A stretch of 64,000 bases of DNA, taken from assembly GCF_000755165.1 (NCBI RefSeq), contig NC_025864.1, forward strand, positions 534,948 to 598,947, read 5' to 3'. Numbering within the stretch: position 1 is the first letter of the stretch; each line of letters starts with the position of its first letter. This DNA comes from Leishmania panamensis. Taxonomy: Eukaryota > Euglenozoa > Kinetoplastea > Trypanosomatida > Trypanosomatidae. Shown one piece after another: positions 11,096 through 21,280 of this stretch. The notes below the pieces were generated by a model. That model searched no databases, was not told the origin of the DNA, and worked only from the letters and a program-made list of their open reading frames with translations. Position numbers and translations under genes: made by a program.

Positions 11096-13246
11096 GGGAG
11101 GGAGAGGAGAGCGGTGCTAACGGGTCCGTGTCCTCTCTCCACCTCTCCTCTCCTTCCCTCACGCTGGACTGACTCGCTCTCTCTCTCTCTCTCTGATCAA
11201 GCACTGTGGCAATGTGCAGGAGAACCACAGACGTGGGTCTCCATAGCGAGGGCTACCCACGGCACACGCGTAGGGGCGCATGCCGTTGTCCACTTTCTGC
11301 AGCGCTATTTTCGTGGACCCCCCCCCCTACAACGGGGCAGGCGGCAGTGCGCGGCATCTCCGTCTCCAGCGCCCCCCACCCCCCCCTCTCTCTCGCTCCC
11401 TGTGTGGGGGGTTGCCAGGCAGCCCACGCGCCTCTATCCCTGCCAATGCCGAGCCACTCTGGGTGGTGACAGGGTCAAGGGCCAACGACGTAGGGGAGGC
11501 CGGGGCGACGCATCGCTCCTGATCTCGGCGCTCGGGTCCTGCATGGCGGGGTGTCGCAGCGACCCGCGGCCGTGAACACTCTTGTAGCATCCACATGATA
11601 GGCAGCGTGTCCGCGTGACTCGAGCGTATCCCACCCGGCTCCCGCTGCCTAGTGGTGAGGAGCGCGAGGCAGCCCGAGGGGTGCACGAGGTGGCGACCGG
11701 CAGGACGGGTGCGGCTGCAAGGCGGGGGGTGGGTAATGTTCGAGGCCATGGATTGAGCGGAGGTCGTCTGACCTCATGCTGGATGGCAGGGAAGGGATAC
11801 AGCGAAGGAACGAAATCGCCTTTGTGGATGCCAATGGGCCACGAAAGGAGGTGCGCGTTTAGCTGAGGAAAAGGAAACGTGCGTGACCTATTTGAATGAT
11901 GCGTGGGAATACACGCACAGAGCCACACGTCTGCGTGTAGTGCATGGCTGCGCGAGTGTGTGTGTGTGTTTAACATGTGCAAACTCTCACAGAGTTGTTT
12001 GTTTGTTTTTCCTTACCGCTTCCTTGCGTTCTCCATATGGCTCTCTCTCCCTTATTCGGTTCCTTCTCCGGTTGTTGTTTTTCGTGTGTTGTCCCTTGTT
12101 CGCCTCTGTGTGTGTGTGTGTGCGTGTGGCGGTAAGCGTCCCCCGTTGTGGGAGTAGAGGAAGCGGTTATGGAAACTCTTTTTATGTTGTTGTTGCGCAT
12201 GTTTGGCTCACAAGCTTAGGCGTTCTCCCTCCCGCCTTCTCTGTGAGACAAGCGAAGGCGGATCTGAGCTGGACGCAGCGGACTATGCCTTAGTGGGCGC
12301 GTGGTTTTCACGTTGTCTGTGGCTCTTATTGTTTAATGTATGGCTCTCTTTTCTTTCTGTCACTCGTGTTTTACGTAAGCGGCGTGGATGGAATGGCGTG
12401 CATGTCGGTGTATAGGGTCAGAGCACACACACACAAGAAAGAGAGAGAGACACACACACGCACGCCACATGAATGCGCAAGGGAATTGACACTCTTCTCC
12501 TTTCCATCACGTCGACGCAAGCCGGGCTTCACGAGATGTCAGAGGCATGGAAAAGAGGAACGAGACGCACACACAGAGTGGAGTGCGCCTCGAAGGCTCA
12601 TTACACAAGCCCTGATGAGAGGAACCTGAGAGAGAAGGATGACAGTGCAGCACCATGATGGTCTCCACCCCTCCCCTTCGCTCGCCCATTCACCTTTCCT
12701 GAATCATCTACGCCCTCCTCTCCAGCACCGTCAACTGCGATCCCCCATGCTTTCCCTGCTGCTCTGAGTACATTCTCCGGATTACGTCAGTCTTCGTTGT
12801 GGAAGGAAGCCCTTACTCCGTCAGCCCACAAAACACTGCTAACGACTACCACTACTGCCACCATCACGGCCGTGAAATAGACAAGGCGCGACTTGCATGG
12901 CTCTCTCACACCACACACACACACACCGACACAGACGTCATTTATTGACTCTCTCGATCGCCGCTGGGATTTCTTTTTGCTGGCGGTGGCTGTCTTCATT
13001 CGTGCCCCCTTTAGACTAGACCAACGCCTCTCTCTCTCTGTCTCTCTCTCCCTTCATTCATCCATACATCCTTCTCTACTCACTTCACCGCTTCTGGCCT
13101 GTATTGCACTCAGACAGCAGCTCGTTGACTGCGCGCTTGCTTGCCTTCTTTGCCTCTTTTCTTTAGGTGTGGAGAGGGCGGAGTACATCAGTGCGAACAT
13201 CTCAGGGCAGACGCACACACACACACACACATACACACCATCCGTC
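11096..13246. other. Spacer with SIDER-like element, upstream of the PDZ gene
   Basis: No gene seen apart from the retroposon at 11334-11815. It includes CT runs at 11175-11195, GT runs near 11957-11968 and 12108-12125, CA/GA repeats at 12424-12465, CA at 12911-12924 and 13212-13232, and CT at 13028-13050. The last repeats and pyrimidine tracts lie within 250 bp of the PDZ-protein ATG and probably contain its splice acceptor. Confidence 0.55.
11334..11815 (-). mobile_element. SIDER-like short degenerate retroposon, family A copy 1
   Basis: About 480 bp that is nearly identical, in opposite orientation, to 25118-25600, and partly shared with 16743-17138. The right edge is the complement of TTTCGTTCCTTCGCTGTATC and the left edge is the complement of CCGCCTGCCCCG. 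Size, dispersion in spacers and lack of an intact frame fit the SIDER class of short, extinct retroposons of Leishmania, which often sit in 3' UTRs and affect mRNA decay. The SIDER assignment is by class features and not by a search. No clear A-tail or target duplication was found. Confidence 0.65.
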
Positions 13247-15493
13247 ATGTCTTCCTCCACCCAACTCCTATTGCACTCCGAGCGTGGCGGGTCCGGAAGT
13301 AATATCACGTATCCTCATTGCGTTGGGGGGAGTCTTGCCTCGGAGCTCAACACGCTTTGCCAGCTGCGCGACTTCTATGAGCAGCACACCTTCGATGCAC
13401 AAGGACCGTACGCAGACTTGTTTGAAGTTCTCCTGTCATCATGCAAACACATGATCGACATCAACGTGGAGCTCGTCCACCACATTAAGGCTCAGGAGGA
13501 CAAGCAACAGCGGCAACAGGTCTTCTGCGATTTCCTCTGTGGTGAAGTGGAGCAGCAACGTGCTGAGATCAAAGACCTTCGCGTTTCCCTGGCGCATGTG
13601 TCTTCGCGCGGAGCAAGTGGAGAAGCTGTTGCCAAGGACAAAGATGATAGTGCTCGGCTTGTCAGCGACTCAGCAGCCTCGCCACATGCCTTTCCAAGAA
13701 GCGAAGCAGCGACAAAGGCGTGTGCACAACGCGTTTCCAATAAAAGCTCTGCGGTGCTAGGGACACCGCAGCCTAGTACAGGTGCTGCTCCTCCTCCGTC
13801 GGCTGCACCCGGCCCTGAGCGATCACCGCCGTCTACCGCATCACCTTCAGTTGTCGAGCGCAGTGCACTAGAGTGCGCCACGACAACGCTCGCCCTCAAG
13901 GAAGCTCCAACGAAGCCAAGCAGTCCTCTAATTCATTCCTCAGCCACCGAGAAGGCCCCTGGGGAGGCATGGGCAGCAGAGATGGTGCGCCGCATGAGCG
14001 CCATGCAGGACCACCTGGATACTCTACTTGTGGATGGGCGTTTGTCTTCTACGCAACCAAATGGCCAACAGCAGCAGCAGCCGTCATCCACAGCCCTGTT
14101 TGCTCCCTCAGAAACGAGGAAGCAACCCGCCGAGGAAGCCGCCGACAGCCATCTTGAGCACTTGGGGCGTCACCTTCCTGCTGTGGAGCAGCGCGGGCAT
14201 AAGCAACAGCGCCCGCTGCGACGGATGTGGGAGGAGGGCGACGTTGGCAGCAGTAGTCCATCATTATCACCAGCATCCACCTTAGGAGCGGCCGCCGAGA
14301 GTTCACTTCCTAATCAATATGCAGCTACAGCGACTCACGCTCGGCCAAATCCCCAGGAGTCCAGTCAACGCCAAGGAACCTCTGTCACCTCGCCCGCGAG
14401 CACTCGGGGGCCACCGCTGGTACTTGTGCGTTGGATCGACAGTCGGCTCCGTCAATGGGAAGCGGAATGGCAAGGAGTGCTTGAAGAGGTGCAGAACACG
14501 CTTATACATGATGCCGAAGTCGGCGCGCAGGCGTTGGGTTTGACCTCACATGCAGCAGCCCAACAGGAGGCTCATGTGAGTCTGAGGACTGCCCAGGAAA
14601 GCGACTCCGAGAGCAACAGACTCACTGAAGCGGTCATGACTCCACGCTGCCGTGGTGACTTTGTGTGTGCCATTCGAACTCTTCTGTCGCTCCAAAACAC
14701 GGATCTGTGCAACCGTGTCGTCGCCGAATCCACCCGACAAGCTCAGCACATTGAGGAAGCGCTGTATGATATGCGCGCCAGGCTGGAAGCACTGGAGGTG
14801 TACGCGCCGCATCTCTACTCCGTCACTGCGCGTCCGCCGTTGCTTGGAGTAGAGCTGGAAGATGTGCTCGATCCGCGCATCGGAGTGCGGCTGCGCTCCG
14901 TGTATCATGGCTACCTCGCCGACCGCGCTGGGCTCAGTGTGGGTGATGTCCTCCTTGGTGTCGGTCACCAATCCATCCAGACACGCGGACAACTGTACGC
15001 TGTGCTGAGGGAGCTAACTCGCGACTACAATGCCCAATGCCAGCTACAGATCGAGGCGGGCTTCATGCGGAGCTTTGCGCTCGGTGATGAGTGCTGCGCC
15101 AGTGACAGACACCGCATGCAATCCGCTTCCCATTATCGCGAAGAAACGATGGAAAGAAAAGTTGATGACTACGGACTTGATCAAGAACTTCAACGTGCCC
15201 GCTCGGAAGCAGCAGCAGCGGCGGCTGGAGGGACCCGCGCCGGTGGCGCACGCCCTTCAGCGGGAGTGATTTATGGGCACACGTCGCCTAAAGGCAGTTC
15301 AACAGGGGCAGACTCGCATGCCGCTGCCTCGCCCTTCCTATCCGCATCCCTTAGTGTCACCCAGCATAGGGAGAAGCTAGCCCAACATCTGCCCTACTTT
15401 GAACTCTGCCTTCACGTTGTGCGTGACGGTCGATTGCGTGACGTGACACTACTGATTCCGCCATTGGAAGCTCTACGATCGGCGGCGTACTGA
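13247..15493 (+). CDS. PDZ-domain protein, otherwise uncharacterised
   Basis: 748 aa. I placed the start at the ATG at 13247, right after a CA repeat; the frame is open further upstream but that part is CT/CA microsatellite. Residues about 20-120 are predicted helical with a Gln/Glu-rich coiled-coil-like stretch (EDKQQRQQ onward). Residues about 120-400 are low complexity (Ser/Pro/Ala/Gln), probably disordered. A helical region follows at about 400-525. A PDZ-like fold is at about 528-600: LLGVELEDV, then the turn YHGYLADRAGLSVGDVLLGV and the QTRGQLYAVL helix are classic PDZ spacing. The C-terminal 150 residues are again partly low complexity. It is probably a scaffold or adaptor; partners are unknown. 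PDZ proteins are few in trypanosomatids. Confidence 0.8.
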   Translation: MSSSTQLLLHSERGGSGSNITYPHCVGGSLASELNTLCQLRDFYEQHTFDAQGPYADLFEVLLSSCKHMIDINVELVHHIKAQEDKQQRQQVFCDFLCGEVEQQRAEIKDLRVSLAHVSSRGASGEAVAKDKDDSARLVSDSAASPHAFPRSEAATKACAQRVSNKSSAVLGTPQPSTGAAPPPSAAPGPERSPPSTASPSVVERSALECATTTLALKEAPTKPSSPLIHSSATEKAPGEAWAAEMVRRMSAMQDHLDTLLVDGRLSSTQPNGQQQQQPSSTALFAPSETRKQPAEEAADSHLEHLGRHLPAVEQRGHKQQRPLRRMWEEGDVGSSSPSLSPASTLGAAAESSLPNQYAATATHARPNPQESSQRQGTSVTSPASTRGPPLVLVRWIDSRLRQWEAEWQGVLEEVQNTLIHDAEVGAQALGLTSHAAAQQEAHVSLRTAQESDSESNRLTEAVMTPRCRGDFVCAIRTLLSLQNTDLCNRVVAESTRQAQHIEEALYDMRARLEALEVYAPHLYSVTARPPLLGVELEDVLDPRIGVRLRSVYHGYLADRAGLSVGDVLLGVGHQSIQTRGQLYAVLRELTRDYNAQCQLQIEAGFMRSFALGDECCASDRHRMQSASHYREETMERKVDDYGLDQELQRARSEAAAAAAGGTRAGGARPSAGVIYGHTSPKGSSTGADSHAAASPFLSASLSVTQHREKLAQHLPYFELCLHVVRDGRLRDVTLLIPPLEALRSAAY

Positions 15494-16442
15494 GGTGCTG
15501 AGGGGATGCGTAGATGCATTTGTGTGCAGCCTCCCTTGCGGATCAAGCTTCAGCGTAGTAGGTGAGAATCCGTGATGCATCCGCCACGCTCTTTTGAGCG
15601 CCCAAGCCGCATTAGAGGACAGGAGATAAAGATACCACGTCTGCAAAGCCAAGCCGCTGCTGCTCGCTTGGTCCCCTGGCTCACCTGGTTCCCTGAGGCT
15701 AGAGCTGGCGCCACGTCAGACACAGGGAGAAACGCACACACGCACACGCCTATCATGTGCAGCAACAACAGCCACAGCCAAGGTGCAAAAGGAAACAAAC
15801 CCTCTTCTCCACATGGGCACCTCTCCCTTATCGTCATTTCACCCTTGCTGCAGCGGCTACTTAGGGCAGCGTGCGCCGTCCAGAGAGCACCGTGCTTGCC
15901 CGGCACCGTACCGCCCTCCCTCCCTCCGTCTTCGGGCAAAAAAAGGGAGCGAACGAAGAGAGCGACTCTCCGCTGCATGCTGACTCGCACCTTTTCCCTC
16001 GCTCACTCATCCTCGCTCTGTGACTCAATCCTTTGTGTGTGTGTGTGTGCCTTTGGGTGAAACGCATCGCGGCGACTGGGCTCAAGCGTCATTGGCTCTT
16101 AATTTGTATTTCTTTTTCCTGCTCCCTCACCACTATCACACCACCACCCCAAACGACAGCCCATCCCACGGCAGCACGTACGTCGTACGGTACGCTTCTT
16201 TTTCTCCTCAACCGACCCTGTGCTCTCCGCCTTAATACGACGCGTCCAATTTCCTTCCTCTTTTCTCGCTCTTTTGGCCCTTTGCGGGCTGCTAGCCCCA
16301 CGCACGCCTACCACTGTACCCCCCCCCCCCGGACTCACCGCTTTCGATGTAAAAGTGTCTGTGCCTACTTACGTGTGTCCTCTGCTGAGGGAAAATTTGT
16401 TGGTTGGCTTGATCATTTCCGCTCCTTGCGCATACCGTAATC

Positions 16443-16738
16443 GGCGGCAACTCTCCCCCAGCAAGGAGGAAGCATGTCCAACCTGTGAGATGACGAAGAG
16501 ATTTATTCTCGCCCCGCTCCGCACGGGCGGCTGCCCGCACTTTCGATTTCTGCAGCGGCGGGTGACTCGCGGCGACAGCGTAGCGCGCGGATGGTGTGCT
16601 GCCCGCTACTCCGCTGGCATTGTGGTACCCCCACCCCCGCTTGTGTTTGCCATGAGGGCGGCCAACCCGGCGTTGTGCCCGGCATGCTACACAAGACTCG
16701 CGGACCGCTCGAGGCTCGCAGCGATCTGATCACGCGCA
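16443..16738 (+). mobile_element. DIRE fragment: C-terminal zinc-finger tail of a LINE polyprotein
   Basis: About 296 bp matching 59888-60182 with few differences and, in part, 5614-5665 reversed. The shared open frame reads CPTCEMTKRF, LAPLRT, CPH-RFLQRRVT, GWCAARYSAG, PALCPACYTRL and then a stop. The CxxC pairs, the RT-(G/C)CCPH-like stretch and the position before a stop resemble the C-terminal zinc-finger tail of ingi/L1Tc-clade retrotransposons. It is therefore read as a fragment of a degenerate ingi-related element. It joins directly to SIDER-like sequence at the CACCCCC boundary, unlike the 60-kb copy. Confidence 0.6.
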
Positions 16739-16742
16739 CCCC

Positions 16743-17138
16743 CGCCTCGCAGCCGCACCCGTCCTGCCGGTCGCCACCTCGTGCACCCCTCGGGCTGCCT
16801 CGCGCTCCTCACCACTAGGCAGCGGGAGCCGGGTGGGATACGCTCGAGTCACGCGGACACGCTGCCTATCATGTGGATGCTACAAGAGTGTTCACGGCCG
16901 CGGGTCGCTGCGACACCCCGCCATGCAGGACCCGAGCGCCGAGATCAGGAGCGATGCGTCGCCCCGGCCTCCCCTACGTCGTTGGCCCTTGACCCTGTCA
17001 CCACCCAGAGTGGCTCGGCATTGGCAGGGATAGAGGCGCGTGGGCTGCGAGACCGGGGTGGGTAATGTGCGAGGCTGGGCGTTGAGTGGGAGGAGTTTGC
17101 CGTCATGCTGGATGGCAGGGAAGGGATGTGCTGAGAAA
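16743..17138. mobile_element. SIDER-like family A, rearranged copy with inverted end
   Basis: 16743-17036 follows family A in the same orientation as 25118-25600 but lacks its first ~80 bp. That missing end is present on the other side, inverted, at about 17046-17138 (GGGTGGGTAATG, then CATGCTGGATGGCAGGGAAG, the same strand sense as copy 11334-11815) with more divergence. The element is thus an inverted mosaic, flanked on its left by the DIRE fragment. Confidence 0.6.
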
Positions 17139-17853
17139 AGCGACGTAAGATAGAGTAGGTTAGGGGCACTCCTCAGGGCACAGTCTTTACGTCATACGCC
17201 GTGCATTTAGGGGTCGCTTTTCCTTTGTTTTGGGGGGAGCGGGAGCGTGTGTGCCGGGCTCACCCCCTCCCTCACTCCTCACAGTGCTATAGGGCTGCTC
17301 TTGGGCTCGCTCTCTCTCTCTCTATTTCTCGTGCGCCACCGGTTACACCACAAGGGATACCAGTATGAAGCAAAAGAAGGGAGATGTGCTAGTAGTATAG
17401 CGCGTTGCCGATGCTCCGGCCTCCCGCCTTCCCCCCCTCTCCCCTGCAGGGATGGCTACACAGACATACACACACCCATACGGTGAGTGGGTGATGTTCC
17501 CCGCCGCTTCTCTCTTGCCAATGCTCTCTCCCTTCTTTTTTTTTTCGGCTTCCTCGAGTGTGCGCGCGTCTCCAGTGGTGCGTCGCCGACCTTTGCGCTT
17601 ACGTAGACACAATCTCTCGGCCTCTCTCACTGGGTATAGAGCCTTCTTATATGGATTTTCTGTAGCCATCTGGCTCCCGACGACCGTTTCTTGCGACTGT
17701 GTCATTGCTGGTGTGTGTGTGTGAAAGTCTGTTGGTTTGTGTTTGGCTTTGAGGGTAACATCACGCCTTTTTCAACGCACATGTGCATCACGGCAGTGTG
17801 CAACGCAGTCCTCCTCCTCTCTCTCTGTTTATTTTATCGCTATAGTGGATGGA

Positions 17854-19701
17854 ATGCGCCGGTTTTTTGTAATGAAGTCCCCTGCAGTCGCCAAAACCAC
17901 AGCCGGTGCTGCCTCCACACAACTGAACACGCACAGCCACAGCCATAGTCATAGTCATGGCAGCATTGAGAAGAACATCTCAGGCAAGCTCCTGCGTCAG
18001 TGCCAGATCGCCACCTTGGCGGGTGGAGCCACAAACGTGTTCTTCTGCGTCACGAAACTGTGGATCGGCTCTGCTGGTGGCTCCGTTGCTCTCCTTGCCG
18101 ATGGATTCCATTCCCTCACAGACATTCTCGCTGACATCATCTCCTATGCCGCCATCTCACTTTCCCGAAAGAAGCTGCCACGGTGCCGGTTTCCGCTAGG
18201 CATCGGTCGTCTCGAAACCTCTGGTGCCGTCATCGTCGCGGCGATTCTCTTCTTTGGCGGTGTGGCTCTTCTTATCCAGTCTCTCGAGCAGTGCTTCTCC
18301 GAGTTGGCGACTCTGCTGGTGACAGCGGCGCCGACGCGTGGCATTGCTGCTGTCTTTGGGATCAGCTCCCACCGCGCAATGCCCGAAGCGAGCGGCAAGT
18401 CCACGTTGGCAAGCGCCACAGCGGGCCACGACCATGCGCACGGGTCGCATATGTACAGCCACGCTCAAAGCAACGGCGGAGGCGACCACCAAGGCCATAG
18501 TCACTTTCAGGTGATGCAATACGACGAGGGCATCGGAGAGCAGGTGATTCTGTGGACGATGGTCGGCATTGCTGCGGGGTCGGTGGTCTGTAAAGAACTC
18601 CTGTTCCGGTGGACACGGCGTGTCGGGCTGCGCGCTGGTTCGCGTGTCGTTTTGGCCAACGCCTACCATCACCGCGCGGATGCGTGGAGCGGAGGGGTGG
18701 CACTGATTGGTGTGGCTGGGCAGGTGATGGGTCTGCCTGGCGTGGACGGATTTGCCGGCCTTGCCGTGTCGCTGTCCATCTGCAAAATGGGTTACGGTAT
18801 TTTCAAGGACGCCGTGCTTGAGTTTTTCGACTACCAGAACGCCAAGGAGGTCTGTGTCATTCGAGAGCAGCTGCAAAAATTTAACCTCCACATCGTACGT
18901 GGGGTGGATGTCGTGCCGAACTACAACTCCCAGGATGCGGTGAAGGCGGCGACCTCCGAAGCGGAAGCGTCGTCGGCCAATTATACCCCCACCGCCTTGA
19001 GCTCCGATGAGGATGACACCGTTCACCGCAAGAAAATTCACTTCATTAATGTGTTTCTCGTGCGCCACGGCCACCAGTACGCCGTGCACGTCACACTGCT
19101 CGTCCACGAGAGTGTTTCTGCACAGAAAATTCAGGAAGCAACAGACCTGATCACGGCGCTGGCTCGTCGCAGTCTGTCGGTGCAGGACACTTTTACAACT
19201 CTACTCCTCTGCAGCAACTACACTGAGTCGCGAGACGTCTCCCTCTGCGGCTGCAATAATGACGCTAAAGGAACGGATGAGGAAGCCGCAGCTGCCACGT
19301 CGAGCGGTGCCTCTGCAGGCGACCACCACCATCACCATTCTCACGCAGGACCCAGCGACTCGTACTCGCACACACGCGGTGGCGACGATAACGCTACCTC
19401 GGCTCTGCCAATCGCTGCCACGGGCGCAATTATCAATCCGTCGCTCGAGCGGTGCATCACGTCCCTGCAGGAGTTCCACACATTCACGGCACCGATTCGC
19501 TACAGTTGGGAGGAGCGCACCATCACCGCCCCCTCGTCGGAGTCGTGCGAGTGTGAGCGCGACATCAGCTCCGTTGCCGAAATGTTTAAGTGCCGCCTCG
19601 TGGGCGGTGGGCTCATTTCTAGCAGGAAGGCCGCCGAGGATTTGGCTGAGCGGAGCTGCCACAGCCACTTTCACGGTGCACACCCCGGCCATTCTCACTA
19701 G
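17854..19701 (+). CDS. CDF (SLC30/FieF-like) metal cation transporter with His-rich loops
   Basis: 615 aa from the ATG at 17854 (an in-frame ATG six codons later is equally possible). Cation diffusion facilitators export Zn2+, Fe2+ or Mn2+ from the cytosol into organelles or out of the cell by H+ antiport. The core is clear: GGATNVFFCVTKLWIG (TM1), LADGFHSLTD with H86-x3-D90 (TM2 metal site), LGIGRLE before TM3, and a second metal motif H272-x3-D276 (HHRAD, TM5). His-rich segments flank the core: an N-terminal HS repeat, a long cytosolic loop between TM4 and TM5 (GHDHAHGSHMYSH, GDHQGHSH), a HHHHHSH run near residue 490 and the terminal HSHFHGAHPGHSH. The usual C-terminal cytosolic domain is interrupted by acidic low-complexity inserts. 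Family certain; metal and membrane unknown, mitochondrial or acidocalcisome being candidates. Confidence 0.9.
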   Translation: MRRFFVMKSPAVAKTTAGAASTQLNTHSHSHSHSHGSIEKNISGKLLRQCQIATLAGGATNVFFCVTKLWIGSAGGSVALLADGFHSLTDILADIISYAAISLSRKKLPRCRFPLGIGRLETSGAVIVAAILFFGGVALLIQSLEQCFSELATLLVTAAPTRGIAAVFGISSHRAMPEASGKSTLASATAGHDHAHGSHMYSHAQSNGGGDHQGHSHFQVMQYDEGIGEQVILWTMVGIAAGSVVCKELLFRWTRRVGLRAGSRVVLANAYHHRADAWSGGVALIGVAGQVMGLPGVDGFAGLAVSLSICKMGYGIFKDAVLEFFDYQNAKEVCVIREQLQKFNLHIVRGVDVVPNYNSQDAVKAATSEAEASSANYTPTALSSDEDDTVHRKKIHFINVFLVRHGHQYAVHVTLLVHESVSAQKIQEATDLITALARRSLSVQDTFTTLLLCSNYTESRDVSLCGCNNDAKGTDEEAAAATSSGASAGDHHHHHSHAGPSDSYSHTRGGDDNATSALPIAATGAIINPSLERCITSLQEFHTFTAPIRYSWEERTITAPSSESCECERDISSVAEMFKCRLVGGGLISSRKAAEDLAERSCHSHFHGAHPGHSH

Positions 19702-21280
19702 GCCGAAGTACGAGACACCACGTGCGTGTGGACGCTCTCAGCCCTCGTCAAAGCGTATGCGTGTCTGTTGTAGTGCCTTTTCTCCTGTGGAGGGCGGCGT
19801 TGAGCTCCACTAGCTCCCTTCTCCTTTAGGGAAACCACGTAGATCAGAAAAGAGCAGACATGATAACATGCGTCATTTTTTGCTTCGGTATTTCTTTGTG
19901 GAATGGATTGTGGCAAGATGTCCCTTCGGACGCAGCAACAGAGAGTGGTTGTCTGCGCTACGGTGTGTCGCGCTGGGGGCTGCGTGTGAGCACACATTTG
20001 TGGATGAGTGTGTGCGTATGAAGTACGGGGAGAGGAGTACATGTGACCAGCCGCGGTGCGACTGACTTGCCGGCAAACATCCAACTCGTATGCCCTGTCA
20101 TGTCAGTCTCTTTGGGGCGAATATAAAACTCAACGGTGTACGAAATGATAGCGGTCTATTTCTGTACCGCCATCACACAAGCAGCCACGACCGACTTACC
20201 TTCGCCCCCTCAGCGATCTTTCCCCCATCCCCTGCGAGCTCGCATAGGCCTTCTTGTGCTTTTCGCTTCGTTTGCGCAGAAAGGAAGGTGGGAGAAGGGG
20301 GCCCCACATAGCGGGACCCAACGCTGCACAAACGCCCACAGACGTGCCATATATACCTCAGCGAAGAGAATCGGGTGTACATAATGTCACCTCAAGCCGC
20401 ACCGCCCACCCCTTCTCGATGTGGGCGTTGTTTTGTGTATGTGCGTAATGCGTGTGCCTGTTTGCATGCGGTGTGGCAGTGGCTATGATATGGGGTAGCA
20501 GAGGACTCCTCCTTGCGGCGAGTTTCAATGTGACATCTTTTCGGCCAGCAAACAGAGTCGGTGGAGCCGAAACAGCGGAGGGTCCGGGGAGCAGGTATTA
20601 GTTGGGGGGGCACACATCTGTCGGGCGGTCACCGCTTATGGGTGCTCTCTCTCTTATATATACAGCGTGTTTCTTTTGTTTTCTCTGAATAAAAACACGT
20701 CTGAACAATCCTCTTTACCCACACCCTCTTGGGGGGCTTCTGTGCGGCGCACCCATGAGGCCAGCGCCCCGCGGGCAACGTTGCCACACGTGTGGTGGAT
20801 GAAGTGAGCTCCCGCCCTCAAACTCCCCCCCCCCCCCGAGTCAGAGAAGAAGCGCACGTGTGCAAGGGATACGAAATCGTTTCACTGACCTCAGGAAGCA
20901 AGCGACTGCACCTGCTGCGCGCCCCCCCCCTTCCCTCGGGGGCGAATTGGGTGTTTGTGCGTCTGGAGGTGCGCATGTTTTCTCTTCTCCTTCTCCACTC
21001 GTATCCTTCTGCTTTCTACCGTTGCTCTCCAATTCAACCTGTACAAATCCTACCGTCTCTCCCTCTCTCTCTTGCTTGCTTGCTTTTTCCTCTTCACGTG
21101 AAATGGGAACGAGTCTTCTCCGCCTCTCCACCAGCAGCTGTTCTCTCCCTCCAAGGCGTGTCTGTCTGCACGTACTGGCGTGTGCAGCTGTGCAGCCCCC
21201 ACCCGTTTCGTTGGCTCCACCCTGCTGCTTGAGTGCGCACATGACTCTTATCTTGGCTCTTTTTGTTTCTGTTGAGAACG
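19702..21280. other. Spacer between CDF transporter and TBP
   Basis: No gene or repeat copy recognised. It has a C run at 20826-20837, CT-rich stretches at 20985-21095, and a T/CT tract near 21250-21270 just before the TBP start that could serve its splice acceptor. Confidence 0.6.

Larger units (their letters stand above)
15494..17853. other. Spacer with mosaic retroelement, upstream of the CDF gene
   Basis: No gene seen. It holds a DIRE C-terminal fragment and a rearranged SIDER-like piece (16443-17138, listed separately). It also has a GT run near 16035-16048, a C run at 16320-16330, CT runs at 17310-17325, a T run at 17536-17546 and a CT tract at 17809-17828 close to the CDF start. Confidence 0.55.

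Noticed and set aside
13212..13232. CA microsatellite as possible telomeric or origin sequence
   Set aside because: Plain dinucleotide repeat in a spacer; no TTAGGG-type hexamers anywhere nearby.
18196..19107. 303-residue minus frame opposite the CDF transporter
   Set aside because: Shadow frame of an established plus-strand gene.
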